A DNA stretch of 64,000 nt, from NCBI GenBank assembly GCA_907165065.1, contig OU015551.1:2666001-2730000 (forward strand). The letters run 5' to 3'. The notes beneath the pieces were generated by a model, which worked only from the letters and a program-made list of their open reading frames with translations, did no database searches and was not told the DNA's origin. A program made the position numbers and the translations under genes. The first letter of the stretch is position 1; each line of letters starts with the position of its first letter. Below, piece by piece: positions 1 to 15,165 of the stretch. This stretch comes from Caprimulgus europaeus (taxonomy: Eukaryota; Chordata; Aves; Caprimulgiformes; Caprimulgidae).

Positions 1-217
1 GCAGGTGCAGGGCAGCTGAACCATGGCTGGCTCAGGCAAACTTCCCCAGCTTCACCTGCCCCTGCAGTGGAGGTGATGCTCAGGGGCTGGCCTGAGCTGC
101 AGTGGAGGGTTTGTCCCCACTCTCGGGGTTCATGCAGCACCCCAGGCCCTGAATCCCTGCTGAGGATGGGCAGGAGGGTGTGACAGTGGCTAGGGGGCTG
201 GCACTGCCCGGCACTGA

Positions 218-3460
<3,243 letters not shown>

Positions 3461-3690
3461 ACCCCTGCCAGCATGGCAGTGCCACAGGGCTTGGTGGCAC
3501 AGCCAGTGACACAGCTGGGGGGCCAGGCTCATGCCAGTACCCTCTGTGCCCTCTTTGCTTCTCTAGGCAGCACCCTGTCACTGGCACACGCACCCTGACA
3601 CCCACCCAGCCCTGGGGACCTGTGCCAGCCCCCCTGTGCTCCACACACCCCAGCACAGCAGCAATAAAATATTTATAGTCACGCCCAGGG
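3461..3690 (+). terminator. ANKRD24: ANKRD24 3'UTR and poly(A) signal
   Basis: After the TGA at 3458-3460 comes a short GC-rich 3'UTR with a canonical AATAAA at 3663-3668. A G/GT-rich stretch from about 3695, the usual downstream element, follows it. Cleavage is expected about 15-25 bases after the signal. Confidence 0.75.
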
Positions 3691-3904
3691 GACGGCTCGT
3701 TTCTGGGGGGGACAAGGGTGGGTGGGGGCTGTGGGGACAGCAGGGGATCCGGGGAGCTGGGATGGAGTTTAGGGGGAGCAGGGGGTGCTGGGGGCATGGG
3801 GGACTGGAGATAGAGGGAATAAGGGTCTGGAATGGAAGTATAGGAGGGACTGAAGAGAGCAGGACTGGGCAGACTGGGAGCACTGGGGATAGAGATGGAG
3901 GGGC

Positions 3905-4470
3905 ACAGCTCGCTGACGGACAGAAGAGACAGCCAATAGCAGGTGAGATCCCGCCGCGCGGCGGCCCGTCTTACCAATGAGCGGCAGAGGGAGGCGGGGC
4001 TATTGCCAGGAGGTGACGTAATGGCTGAGCCCGGCCCAGCCCCGGGGTTCTGCAGCTCCCGGTGCTGCCCCCGCCACGCCGCAGTGTCACATTTCGGCGC
4101 CGCTAGGCGGCGCTGTCAGCACATACGCAACGCGAACGGGCAAGCTCGTCGCTTACGGTTTCGCGCCAGTACGGCCGCTGCGCGCATGCGCAGTGCAGCC
4201 TGCCGGTGCTCGCCCGCCCCTGCTGGGGCACGGCCCGGTACCATCGGCAGTCGTGTGGCGCATGCGCAGTGCGGCCGGCGGCGGGCGCGCAGCCCTCGGG
4301 TTCCCGCATGCGCAGTGCGCCGGCACTGTGAGGGGGGGCTCGCGCGGTCTGTGAGGGCGCTCGCGCGGTCTGTGAGGGCGCTCGCGGGGTCTGTGAGGGC
4401 GCTCGCCGGGTCTGTGAGGGGGCTCGCCGGGTCCCCCCGCACATCGCCCAGCGCCTCAGGAGCTGTTTCC
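3905..4470. promoter_or_regulatory. CpG island with an orphan housekeeping-type promoter
   Basis: Dense CpG begins about 240 bp after the ANKRD24 poly(A) signal. Recognised elements are CCAAT boxes at 3933-3937 and 3974-3978, a GC box (gaggcggggc, 3991-4000), a CRE-like TGACGTAA at 4014-4021, and three NRF1-type sites (GCGCATGCGCA or near) at 4182-4192, 4258-4268 and 4305-4314. A perfect palindrome, ccgccgcgcggcgg, lies near 3952-3965. The CCAAT, GC-box and CRE elements all read on the + strand, which suggests a start site near 4040-4120 on that strand, although NRF1 promoters are often bidirectional. No recognisable protein starts here on either strand. It may drive a lncRNA, a gene whose coding exons lie farther away, or an antisense transcript of ANKRD24. 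Confidence 0.65.
4326..4432. repeat. 21-bp GC-rich tandem repeat, five copies
   Basis: Units start at 4326, 4349, 4370, 4391 and 4412. The consensus is ctgtgagggcgctcgc(g/c)(c/g)ggt. The first copy has two extra G bases. It sits at the downstream edge of the CpG island. Since 21 is a multiple of 3, it keeps reading frames open without implying coding. Confidence 0.85.
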
Positions 4471-4760
4471 CTCATCCAGCTCCTTTTGTTCGCTCGGAAT
4501 TATCATTTTTTTCCCTCTGAGCCTCCTGTCGTCCCTCTGGCCCCGTCAGGACACGCCGGTGTTCATCCCAGTGCTGCTTCCTTGTGCCCCTCGGCCATCT
4601 TTTCTCTCTGCAGCTCCTTTGGGATCCCTCTTGTTCCCTCACAAACCCTCCTGAGGATTTTGTTGTGCCCTCGAGCAGTTCTTGTCCCCTTTGCTGTCCA
4701 GGATGAGCCTGTGCAGTCCCTTGTCCTCTCGTGCCATCTGTACCCTGCTCAGAGAGCACG

Positions 4761-5000
4761 CTGAGGTTGGCCATGAGGAAAAGGTTCTTGAGGCAGAGGG
4801 TGGTGGAGCACTGGCACAGGCTCCCCAGGGAGGTGCTCATGGCACCAAGCCTGACAAGATCCCAGCAGCATTTGGCCAAGGCCCTCAGGGACATGGTGTG
4901 AATGTTGGGATTGTCCTGTGCAGGGTCAGGAGTTGGACTCCATCATCCTGGTGGGTCCCTCCCAACTCACCACAGAATTCTGTGACTCTGTGACTATGAT
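4761..5000 (+). mobile_element. CR1 LINE 3' fragment
   Basis: A 5'-truncated CR1 in + orientation. It has the typical run 'ggcacaggctccccaggga', then 'gggttgtcctgtgcaggg'-like sequence and the 'gttggactccatcatcctgg' block. It ends with degenerate octamers (attctgtgactctgtgact). It is moderately diverged from the younger copies in the window. Confidence 0.85.
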
Positions 5001-5199
5001 TGGGCTCCTCATTTGTGCCCCAAGCAAGGGGAGGTGAGAGCCACCAGCAGCTTCCAGTCCTGGCCACCTCAGTGTGGGAGCCCGAGGTGGTGGGTCTTGG
5101 TGGGGTCTCTGTGAGGATGAGGTGGTGGAGCAAGCGCAGAGCCCCACCAGCACCCTCACCCCTTTTCCAGGGTGCTCAGGAGCCCTGCTCACCTCTGCT

Positions 5200-5880
5200 G
5201 TTCACCGGGGCTTTTACCTGGCTCTGCCAGGGCAGGGACATGGCTCTGCTGCCTCCAGAGAGCCCCAAGGGCCTTTGCTGAGCTTTGCTGGTACCTGCAG
5301 GGAGCCCTGGGGCTCTCTGGAATTCCCTGAGGCCTTTTCCATGTTTATCCAAAGCCAGGGCAGGACTCTCCTGCCCTCCAGAGAGTCCTGGGGCTTTCAC
5401 CACGCTTTGCTGGGGACCTGGACGCTGCCTTCCAGAGAGCCCCAGGGGGTTTGTTGGCCTTTTTCAGAACCTGCAAGGAGCCCTGCATCTCCCCAGAGTT
5501 CCTCAAGTCCTTTGCTGGGCATTGCCAGAGCCTGGGCAGAGCCCAGAGCGTGGCAGAGACTTCAACTGGGCTTTGGTGGAGCCAGAGCAGAGCCCTCCTT
5601 CCCTCCAGAGAGCCGAGGACATTTCGCTGAGCTTTGCTGACTGCTGGGCAGGGACCTGCTGCCCTCCAGAGAGCTCCGGGGCCATTGCCAGGCTTTTCCA
5701 ACCCGTTCCAGTCTTTTCCAGCCTTTTCTAGTCTTTTCCAGGCTTTGCAGAGCTCTGCTGCCATCCAGATCTTCTTGGCACCTTCACCAGCCTTTGGAGG
5801 GACCTGGGCAGTGTCCTTCTGCCCTTCAAAGAGCCTTCATCAGATTTTGCCTGAGCCCGGGCAGTGCTCGCTGTCCTTAA
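5200..5880. repeat. Degenerate satellite, unit about 53-63 bp, about ten copies
   Basis: A recurring block of the form (c/t)tccagagagccc(c/t)...ggctttgctg(a/g)gctttgctgg...acctg reappears near 5250, 5313, 5375, 5430, 5485, 5600, 5660 and 5820, with spacings that are multiples of about 53-63 bp. Copies are strongly diverged. The stretch is stop-poor in several frames on both strands, as expected for a tandem repeat with this composition, and nothing resembles a known protein. Confidence 0.6.
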
Positions 5881-8800
5881 AGGGCATTTTGGGAGAGGAC
5901 TGGTTCATCTCATGCAGTGAAGTTCCCTCGTGCTCCAGCTGATGGCACGATTGGGAATGTGTAGAGCAGAGATTTTTCCCAGCACGTTGGCCAAAGTCCC
6001 AGTTCTCCCACTCGAGTGTGTTGATATTGTACAGTGTGGGTCTCAGCCTCGCACCACGCCAGTATTCCCACCAAAAACGAGTTCAGAGAAGAGCCTGTTT
6101 CTTATAAAATGAGAAAATAAATAGAAGCCAGGCCGAGTCACCAGGTCAGAGATGAGACAGGAGTTATCTGCAGGACAAACAACCAGCAGTTTGAGACTGT
6201 AAAGGACTTGCAGCCCTAGGAGTGGGCTCCCACCAGCAGGAGTTAATGGTATGTCAGTCCACAGGACAGCTTCCTTCCATAGCACATATGTGTTTGAGGC
6301 AATAATCCCTCCAGGGTTTCAGCTCCTTCTGTGTCTGACTTACAGCTGTGTAACCTTCCAAACACACAGCAAAGGCATTTTTCTCTGGGAAAGTGTCAGC
6401 TCCCTTTGGCCTCACGCTGACAATCGCCCATTGTGTGTCCGTTGGGTGATCCAAAACTCTCTAAAAGAGACTCCAAACTGGTTGGGCTGAACACCTGGGC
6501 TTTCCTGGTGCAATTGTAGAATCCAAACGGCCTTTGAGTGAATATTGTGGTGTAGGGAGTGAAACTGGGTCTCTGGGGTGGGAATTCTACGTGGTTTAGA
6601 GCAGCTAATGGCTCAGTAACGTGTGTAGGTTAGGAATGCGTGTTTACAAGGTCATGCGATGGCAACAATTGATTAAACAGATGGGGACAAAAGTCCACCT
6701 CCAGATTTTCTTTGCATTTTATGGATTCTGCTGTTTGAGAAAAAAAAAATAATATTTATATTGCTTATTTCAGGGAGGCAGAGATGCTTAATACTTAAAA
6801 ATCAGGACTATTTATTTTTTTTTTTCCCTAGCTCTGTCACTTGCATCAGAGTTTGACCTTAGGAAGGACATCAGCTTTGCTGCAAAACTGCTGTTTCTTC
6901 AGGATGAAGGTAATAACTAAAGTGTCACATGATGCTGGAGTGGAATTAGTTAATATTAAAAATAATATTATTAGTTAATATTAAAAAAGATCTTTAAACT
7001 TTTTGTTGATTCAGATCTCAATAAAGCCATTGCTGGCAGCACAAGGGTTGCTATCTAAAATCAGTTTTAAAAGGCATAAACTCCATGTTCTTTCTCAAAT
7101 GTGATGGTGAATTCATGAGAGCTTTTGCAGGATGGCTCCTGTCATCTGAACATCATGTGTAGTTTTTGTTTGTTTTCTTTTCATACCTTCTTAATAAGAA
7201 ATCTTTGAATTTGGATTCTGATTTAAAAATGTCCTTGGCAGGGCAGGTTTTTATTGTTGCCTGGCAGCTCTCAAAACTTTCACAGATGTTTCTCCATCAT
7301 TTACGTTCAGATTCGATTCCTTCAGTTTTCTCTGTAACCAGAATACACCACTTTTTATTAATTCCTTTATGGCAGCTGAGGTTTTGGAATACCAGGCAGT
7401 GGCCTGAGGCAGTTGGTGTGTGCTGGGAATAAACACAACTACAAGACCAGCCCTCATAAGTCAATGAAACCATGGAACAAAGTTTTTATGAGATCTTTTT
7501 CCAACAGGTAGAGATTATCCCTGAGCATGTTGTGGAAGGGACCTGCATGAAAGGAATCACTGGGGTCCCTGGGACAGTTCATGTGCTTTTTTACACCTAT
7601 ATCATAATGTGATTTAACTGGGGTGTTGTGTGCCAGCAACACAGCTGGTGGCAGACAGGGAGTGTGGAACTAAAACCATCATTTGGTGAGAAAGGAGCCT
7701 CAATACCTGGACTTTCCGGGGTGGGGAGCTTGGCAGTCCTCAGATAGTTCCTTTCCAGCTTGGGTTTTTCTTTCTCTTTAGCCTCAGGAGAAGGGGCCCG
7801 TGGGGGAGCTTCCCTTTACAAACCTTGTCTCTATCTTCTTGCGCCTTCACGAGGCTCCTGTGTTTAGTCTGGAGCTTGCTGTAACTTAGCAGCGTTGGGG
7901 AACTTAACAATTACAGTAACCTGCAAGAATTCCTGAGTGAAACCCCTCTGTGCCGGGCAGAGGGGCTCCACTGGGAGGTCAGTGGGTTCCTGGTGTTGTA
8001 CCCTCCCTCTTTTCCTTTCACAGCACTTTGAAGTCTAATAAAAGCTGCAGATTCCCATTTAATGGACAATGTTGGTTGCTAACAAGCTCACCTCTCTCTT
8101 AAAGAGCCAACGTGGGTCTCAGGAGATCTCATTTAAGGAGCACGTGTAAGGCAGGGGTGTCCTGCAAGGGCCTCTGGGGTGGGAGCCACGCCATGCAGTG
8201 CTGCAGGCTGGGCAGCTGCCAGAGCTCAGAGTATTTTTATCCACCAGCCGAGCTGCCAGAGGCTCTCCTCGAGCTCTGCAGCACTCCAGCCTCGCCTCTA
8301 CAACAGCCATTAATTCTTCCTGAGTGCTGCAGGGACTCCCTGGTGGCAGCAGCCAGCAGCAGGCGCCGGTGGTAGAGCAGACTGGATATCCTAAACAGAA
8401 AGGCTCCAGCCCAAACCTTGTGCTACAAAGCTCTTCCAGTGCCAGCTGTGGTACAACATCAGCTTACCCTCTTCAGTCTGGTCCACTGGAGCTGCAGTCT
8501 CCTTCCTCTGTGGGTCCTTTTGCCTCAGGTGGCTTTCTGAAGGCGTTGGCACTGACCTGAGGGACCAGTAGATTCTGCACTGGTTCCCATTTGCCATGGG
8601 GTTGAGTTGCCACCTTGTTTTTCTCAAAGGTTTTGCTGGAGGATGACATAATTCTCCAGAGCTCAGACACTTTGATCCCTTGTTGTCAAACTGTTCCAGT
8701 AGCAGCAAGGATGCATTTCACTCGAGCAAAACAGAAAGTCTTTATTAAAATACAGAGGGGAAAGGTGCTTTTTGGAATGTGTGGCAATGTTTGGGTGTGG

Positions 8801-9990
8801 AAAGGTCTGATACAGAGAAATCTCTTTCCCCAGCAATGACATTTGCTTTCCTATTTCCCTTAAGGCACCATTTTTTTTCCCTCAAAGGTGGTGAGTGGTG
8901 TTGGAGGACACATGCATTGTCATATTTACCCACATGGAGAAGACTCAAGTGTCAGTGTGGTTGTACCACTGGTGTCATGCAGGTGTGTGTGGGCAGATCA
9001 GCCAAGATCACCAGTGTACATCGACGTGCTCTTATAGTTGCTGTCGTAGCCACTTGTGCTCTGAGCCATCTCAAGTACTGGGTGTGCACAGCACTCTCCT
9101 TGAACACCACACACATTTCAAACCTGCCATTTCCACTCTGTGATAAGGCAAAGGAATTCATCTGTGGCCTATTGTTGACACAAGGGACAAATCTGTGTCA
9201 GAACACCACAAAAGCGTGACATCCATAGCCATGAATGGTTGTGATGTGAGTGACATGAAGCTAGAGGGGATCTTGGGTGTCCAGAGACAATCAGGAGACA
9301 TGAAAGCAGACAGCTTCACCCTGTTCAATATGGTCTTCTTTAAACTATGTTTTTACTTCAGGTTTGGGCTGCCAATAACTCATTCAAACAATGATCTAAT
9401 GCCTATGTGAATGTTTGTAAAACCTCACTGCTCTGGCAGGTTGAGTGCTTGCCAAAAAGCAATCACATGTAATTAGGGAGAAGGAATTTGAATATGCTGG
9501 CCTTTCAGTGCAGCATATTTTCCAGTGGTGTTTGTACTGCTTTAACTGTCTCACTCACTGAGGTTGTGTGCCTTGTTGGGGTTTGTGTGACTTGTTCCTG
9601 TCTTCAAAGGAATTTTCTTTGTAGACAGCACTGCTAAAAACCTGTCTAAAAACTGCCTGGGCTGTGGGTGTGAGATAACCTGTGCTGGGCTGTTCCTGCA
9701 GTTGTGCCCAACAGCATCACTGCCTCGACTTTTGGGGGAAGTAAATGTTTAAGGAACTCCTTGTGTACTCCCCTGGGGCTGCCAGGGTTCTCAGAGGGAA
9801 CAGTCATCGGCTGTGATCAGTTAATGGCCTTACCCTTCCTGGGAAGAATTTGGTTCATGTCTGACAGGAAGGTGGGGTAAAAGCTTCTCAGGCGAGCAGG
9901 ATGATCAGCATCACACCCATGCAACTGTTAAAGATGGCTCAGTTGGTTTCCCTTGCATTCAGCACTGGCACCTGGTTACTGCTCCTTTTC
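5881..9990. other. Intergenic stretch, no gene recognised
   Basis: No exon with convincing splice sites and family resemblance was found on either strand. It holds short poly(A)/poly(T) runs (near 6740 and 6815), AT-rich patches (6950-7000) and isolated AATAAA-like hexamers (for example, reverse strand near 8734). Some unique, repeat-poor sequence (7640-8100, 8990-9200) could be regulatory, but nothing in it can be assigned. Confidence 0.5.
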
Positions 9991-9995
9991 CTGGG

Positions 9996-10137
9996 TCATT
10001 GAATGGTTTGGGCTGAAGGGACCTTTCAAGCTCATCTAGTCCAACCCCTGCAGTGACAGGGACATCTTCAACCAGATCAGGTTGCTCACAGTCCCGTCCA
10101 ACCTGACCTGGAATGTCTCCAGGGATGGGGATCAGCT
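9996..10137 (-). mobile_element. CR1 LINE 3' fragment
   Basis: The reverse-strand tail begins with a degraded octamer and 'atggtttgggctgaaggga'. The internal block 'tcttcaaccagatcaggtt' and 'ctggaatgtctccagggat' follow. It belongs to the same subfamily as the copies at 21068, 25996 and 50214. Confidence 0.85.
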
Positions 10138-10179
10138 GGGCCCTGCTGCCTGTGATCTCTTCTCACCAGTATTTCTACA

Positions 10180-11365
10180 GCCAAGCTCCAAAACACCTAA
10201 AGGGTTTGTAGAAAGAGTGGTTGGTAACTCAGCTCAGGAGGCCAGGGCCACACGCAGGTCATGTCCTGTGAGACCAGGACCTGGTCCTTATGGGAGGAAA
10301 TGTTTTCCTGAATGTATGAGAGGAGAGGTGGATTCTCCTCTCCAGTGACCACTGGGGTTTGAAAGCCTAATTTGCAGCCAGCAGTCACCACATAAACTTG
10401 TGCTGAAGAACCTGACCTAGTTTGAATAATTAGAGGTAATTGTCAGCTCTTTCCAAATGACAAAACCCTTAATCACCAGCAGATGCTTAGCCAGCCTGAC
10501 AAAAAAGGCTGGAAACCCATAATGGGATGGGGAGTATTGTTGTCCCAGAGGCACCAAGTTTCAGGAATAGGCAGGAACCCTCCTCGGGGGTTTTTCCAAT
10601 ACATGGTCAGATGCTCAGACTGGGGCACCAGTTCAAGCTCATGGACTGGGCATCTTTCCAGAAAATCTGTACATATGCCATGAGCACATCGGTGACTGAG
10701 ACTGAAGTATCAGGGAACCATTTGAGATGGAGCAATTTTGAAATGGGGAGCTCAAAGTTTGGGTTGCTCCATGGGTTCCTGTTCCACATCCTTGAGTGTA
10801 AATTCTCAGATCCCTAAGCTAGGCTGGGTGTCCTAAAGCTTTTGGAGCCCCAGGCATGGAGGCTCTGACAGAGCCTGTGTGCTCTGTGGCATCTGATCCT
10901 TGGAGCTGTCTGCCAAGTGCACTTCTGGGAAGCTCAGGCCCTGAATTTCAGTGGAAACCCCAGAAGATCTCTGGAGAACTGTGTGCTGTGAGCTGAATGT
11001 GGGAACCTTTGAACAGACTGGTATTTTCCAGTCCCTTTTGTTGGAAGAGGCTGGATTCCCAAGTCCTGGTGGCAGTGAGGCAGAGCTGAGGGGCAGCAAA
11101 GGAAAATATGAGACTGCAGGAAGTTGGGAACTGCTCCCAGTGCTGCCAGTGAACCAGTGCCTCATGAACCAGGCCACGCTCTGCCCTGCACACAGTTATC
11201 TCAGCGTGGGCAGAGAGACTGCTGGAATAAGAGAGTTCTTGGAGAACTGACTGTAAAAGAGAACCCTGTCTGCAACATCTTCCTGCTCTGGCTTGAGCTG
11301 CAAAGAGCCAACCATCCACTCTTCTACCTCATCTGCTCTCCAGAGGAAAACATTTCTGAGCCCCA
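10180..11365. other. Intergenic stretch, no gene recognised
   Basis: Unique sequence of mixed composition. Open frames here are short and lack splice context or family resemblance. Confidence 0.45.
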
Positions 11366-11367
11366 TG

Positions 11368-11808
11368 AATCATAGAATTGTTTGGGTTGGGAGGGACCTT
11401 AAAGCTCATCCAGTCCCAACCCCCTGCCAGCAGCAGGGACACCTTCCACTAGACCAGGTTGCTCAAAGCCTCATCCAACCTGGCCGAGAACACTTCCAGG
11501 GAGGAGCAGCCACAGCTTCTCTGGCCAACCTGGGCCAGGGTCTCACCACCCCCACACCAAAGAATTTCTTCCTCACATCTCATCTCCATCTCCCCTCTGC
11601 CACTTTCAAGCCATCACCCCTTGTTCTGTCACTCCCTGCCCTTGGCCAAAGTCCCTCCCCAACCCTCCTGGAGCCCCTTCAGGTACTGGAAGGCCACTGG
11701 AAGGTCTCCCCGGAGCCTTCTCTTCTCCAGGCTGAACAGTCCCAGCTCTCAGCCTCTCCTCCTAAGGCAGATGCTCCAGGCCCCTCATCATCTTTTTCCC
11801 TTCTGTAC
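11368..11808 (-). mobile_element. CR1 LINE 3' fragment, longer copy
   Basis: Reverse-oriented CR1. It starts with tail sequence 'aatcatagaattgtttggg' and contains 'ccagcagcagggacacctt' and 'aacacttccagggaggagc'. It runs through 'ccttctcttctccaggctg' into 'cagctctcagcctctcctc'. About 440 bp of the 3' region is kept. Copies at 18163, 30319 and 46393 share its first 150-190 bp almost exactly, marking one recent subfamily. Confidence 0.92.
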
Positions 11809-12929
11809 CGTTAGGTGGTGGAAAGTACAGCAAAGATGGGAAACCCTTGGGAGTGTTCAGAGCAAGGAGTTGTCCTTCGATGCAGGTAGGGAGCTGTGAC
11901 AGATGGATTTTCCATGGCAATGCTGTAATGAAGCACTGAGATTGCTCCAAAGTGACTCTGAGCACATTTGGTGTTTTACAGCATCCCTTCCTGTGTAACC
12001 TCCTGCAGTGGGACTCGTAATCAAGGATCCTGACTCTACACTGACGACTCCCTTGGGAATGTGTCTGGGACCAGACTTGTTCTGGGGGCTTTGAAGTGGG
12101 CAGTAATGTGGAAACAGTGACACCAGTGCTGTTCCCATGAACTTGGGGGTCTCCCATGTGGCTATGGGTGTGGAGCTCTTCAGCCAAAAAAAAGGGTGAG
12201 AAATGAATCCTAACACCTTGGCAGAGAGGTCACTGTTCCCATGATGTGTTTGTTTAGGGCTCAGCTGTTACCACAATACTGCTGCCACTGCGGGAAGCAA
12301 AAACCCAGAGCAGTGGCACGGTGTGTGGTGGTGGGAGCTCAGGAAAGGGGAGGTGGAGGGGGTGAAGAGGACTTCTCCAGTCACACAAAGAAGAGCAGCA
12401 GAGAGGCACTTTCCACAGTTCTGCCAGGACATTCATAGGCAGCAGCTTGCAGACTGGGGAGATGGCAGCTCTCCTAAACCCTCCTGTACATATTGCCTTC
12501 CCCACTTTGCTGATGCTGTGGCCAAATCCTGCTCTGTCCCACGGGGTCAGGAGACAACAGCAAGAGCCAGAAGCTGAACAGCCAAGAGTCTTTCCTAGGC
12601 CAGTGCCTACACCCCCTTGGCACTGCTGATGCCATCCCAGGTCTAGCAAGTCTCAGGCGAGTGCTTTGCTCCCTCCCAGCCGTGCTCTCTCCTAGATGCC
12701 AGCTTTTGCACCTCCTCATTCTTGCACTGCCTCCTCTGCACCTCCACATTGCTTGGGAGAGGGTTGGCTGCTCCTTAAGGTGCACAGGACTGGTCGGTGG
12801 GGACAACACAGCTCTCTGGGCAGGGTCTGGAGATGGTCACCAGCGTCCAGATCACCAGCGACAGAGCTGGAGACAGATTCACCTTGGGCAGAACTTGGCA
12901 GGACTGAGCTGAAATGGAGCTCCTGGCCC
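11809..12929. other. Intergenic stretch, no gene recognised
   Basis: Between a CR1 copy and a minisatellite. No supported coding exon or RNA gene is visible. A few CT-rich runs are present. Confidence 0.45.
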
Positions 12930-13210
12930 AGGGGCAGGGTGTGAGTGAGGGGCAGGGTGTGAGTGAGGGTCAGGGTGTGAGTGAGGGGCAGGGTGTGAGT
13001 GAGTGAGGGGCAGGGTGTGAGTGAGGGTCAGGGTGTGAGTGAGGGGCAGGGTGTGAGTGAGTGAGGGGCAGAGTGTGAGTGAGGGGCAGGGTGTGAGTGA
13101 GTGAGTGAGTGAGTGAGTGAGTGAGTGAGTGAGTGAGTGAGTGAGTGAGGGGCAGGGTGTGAGTGAGTGAGGGGCAGGGTGTGAGTGAGGGGCAGGGTGT
13201 GAGTGAGGTC
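12930..13210. repeat. GTGA/ggggcagggt minisatellite
   Basis: The 18-bp unit ggggcagggtgtgagtga alternates with variants carrying an extra gtga (22 bp) or a ggtcag start. It also includes a pure (gtga)n run of about 13 units near 13096-13148. The mix shows slippage of the tetranucleotide inside a longer tandem repeat. The open frame on the reverse strand (Pro/His/Ser/Leu/Thr repeats) is a by-product. Confidence 0.9.
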
Positions 13211-15165
13211 CTGGGTGAAGCTGGTTGAGGACCAGGAGTCCTATTGACTCACTCCAGACCCTGACAGAAACGCTTTGGTCGCACAGACTGGATGTGGCCT
13301 TCAAGCAAAGGCCATTTCTCCACTGCTGGCTCCTGCCAGATCTTCCCACCCCGTGCTCAGGGCCTCATGTACCCTCTCAGATCTACTTTTTCTGTATTTC
13401 TCCCCAAAGAGGGGCTGGGACAGTGCCAGACTCCAGCAAACCATTCTGACCAGTCACCCAGTACTGACAGGTTTACTTTTACTGGAACAAACTCCATGTA
13501 GCCTCTTTACAATGGTTCTAGGCCAGACATCCTCCTCTGCTCTCACTGCCAGCATTGTCATGAAAAATGGCTCTTGTCTGATGTCTGCTTCCATCTGAAT
13601 CCCTCTAGGAAAGATCTCGTGTTCTCCAGCTCTTTGCTGCTGAAATTAGCCCTGGCGTCCTGCAGGATTTTAGGGCTTGACTTTCACATCTAGCAATGGG
13701 AAGAGTTACTGAAACTGCAGAGACTAGATAGATTTTGAGAGCCAAGTGGCCAAAAGTACAGGTTTAATAATAACACAGTGAAAAGGAGGTGCTCTGGGAA
13801 GGCAGTGAAACAGTTCCACTAAGGATGAAAAAAAAATAATAAATTAAAAAAGAAAATCACAATAATGGTACCATCCAGAAGGGGTTAAACTGTGGCACAG
13901 CCTTTGGGACAGCTGCAGGATGCTGGAGTGGGCACTGGGATTGGAACCAGAATGACAGTTTTAGGTCACTCACAAAGCTTTCTAATTATGCTTTTTTTTT
14001 GGGGGGGTGGGGGGAAGAAAGAGGGAAAAAAAAGGTGTGTTTTATTCTGTAAGTGCTGAACATTCCACAATTGCTGTGTTTAATAAATACAGCGGGGGCT
14101 CCTAGGAGACTGAATGGGGCTGAATGAATGAAGTATGTGAGACATCTGAAACCTATTAGTTGGAGCAAACTGTTAGAGAGGCAGGAATTCTTCTCTTTTT
14201 AAAAATATTTATACATTTTGCTTTCATCTCAGGCCAACATCTTATTTGGGGTTATGTTCCAGTGGAAGGAAAGGTGTGTCTGGAGTGGGGGGGAATGCAG
14301 GGGGAGGGGAGGTACATTTTTGGTTCAGTCCCAAAGGGAGCAGAGGGGCTGTGTGGCTTTAGGAACACACTTTCCTTTCTGAATTGACCCCAGCACATGG
14401 AACCATCAAGGGACATTGCCCCAGCCTCGATGGGGGATGAACGTCTCGGGTCTCAGTTTATTCTGGTGTGTGTTTTGGGGAGTAAACTGGGGTCATCAGA
14501 CCTGGAGCCCCTTGCCTGGGGCACTGGGAGAACTCTGCAGCCTTCACAAGATGAGGCTTATGGATGCCATGAGATTTAGCCTGTTTAATCTGGTTTTGAT
14601 ATTTAAAGAGGAATTAAGAGTGCACAGCCAGCATCTTCTCCAATACATGGACAGCTCCATCGAGTCAGATTGGTGTCCTGCACCAGCAAGAATGACACCA
14701 CATCCCTTCCTGCTCTGTTCAGTGCTCTCTGACGCAAGGTCTCCACCCAGGCTTTTCCTTCTACCACAGAAATGAGCTCATTGACTTACTAAAAGGCAGA
14801 CAAATGGGGAAGGTGGATGGGAAGAACCAGCAGAGCTAAGGGCTCTTTAGAACCCACTTCACCTGCACAGAGGTCTCTGGAAAGGGGTTCAGCAGAGAAA
14901 TAGTTGACAACACCCAGTTTCAGTCTGACATGCTTTGAGCTGAACTTCCCTTCTCCAGCAGCAGCCTCAGCTGCGTAGAGGCCAAAGAGAAGCAGTGGAA
15001 AGGGGCGAAGACCCCACTGAGCTCTGCGTGCTCTTTGTCCCAGGGTGTGCCACACATGGCCACGGGCAGAAGAAGGGAGCCCAAGCTGACAGACTTCCTT
15101 GACTTTTTGGGGGCATGGCTGTAGGACTGGCTCTGCTCCTCTAATGTAGCTACATGTCAGCTCAC
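13211..15165. other. Intergenic stretch, no gene recognised
   Basis: It contains a T11-G7 type homopolymer junction near 13990-14015, A-rich runs near 13826-13860 and otherwise unique sequence. No supported gene. Confidence 0.45.

Noticed and set aside
5074-5764. Open frames of 139-188 codons on both strands
   Set aside because: They lie in the degenerate satellite and are open on both strands at once, which is composition, not coding.
8952-9219. Opposing open frames near 9 kb that look less random
   Set aside because: No family recognised, no good splice sites, and both strands are open; not enough to call a gene or processed pseudogene.
12879-13349. 156-residue open frame on the reverse strand, rich in His/Pro/Ser/Leu/Thr
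   Set aside because: It is the translation of the ggggcagggtgtgagtga/gtga minisatellite; no splice context or family.
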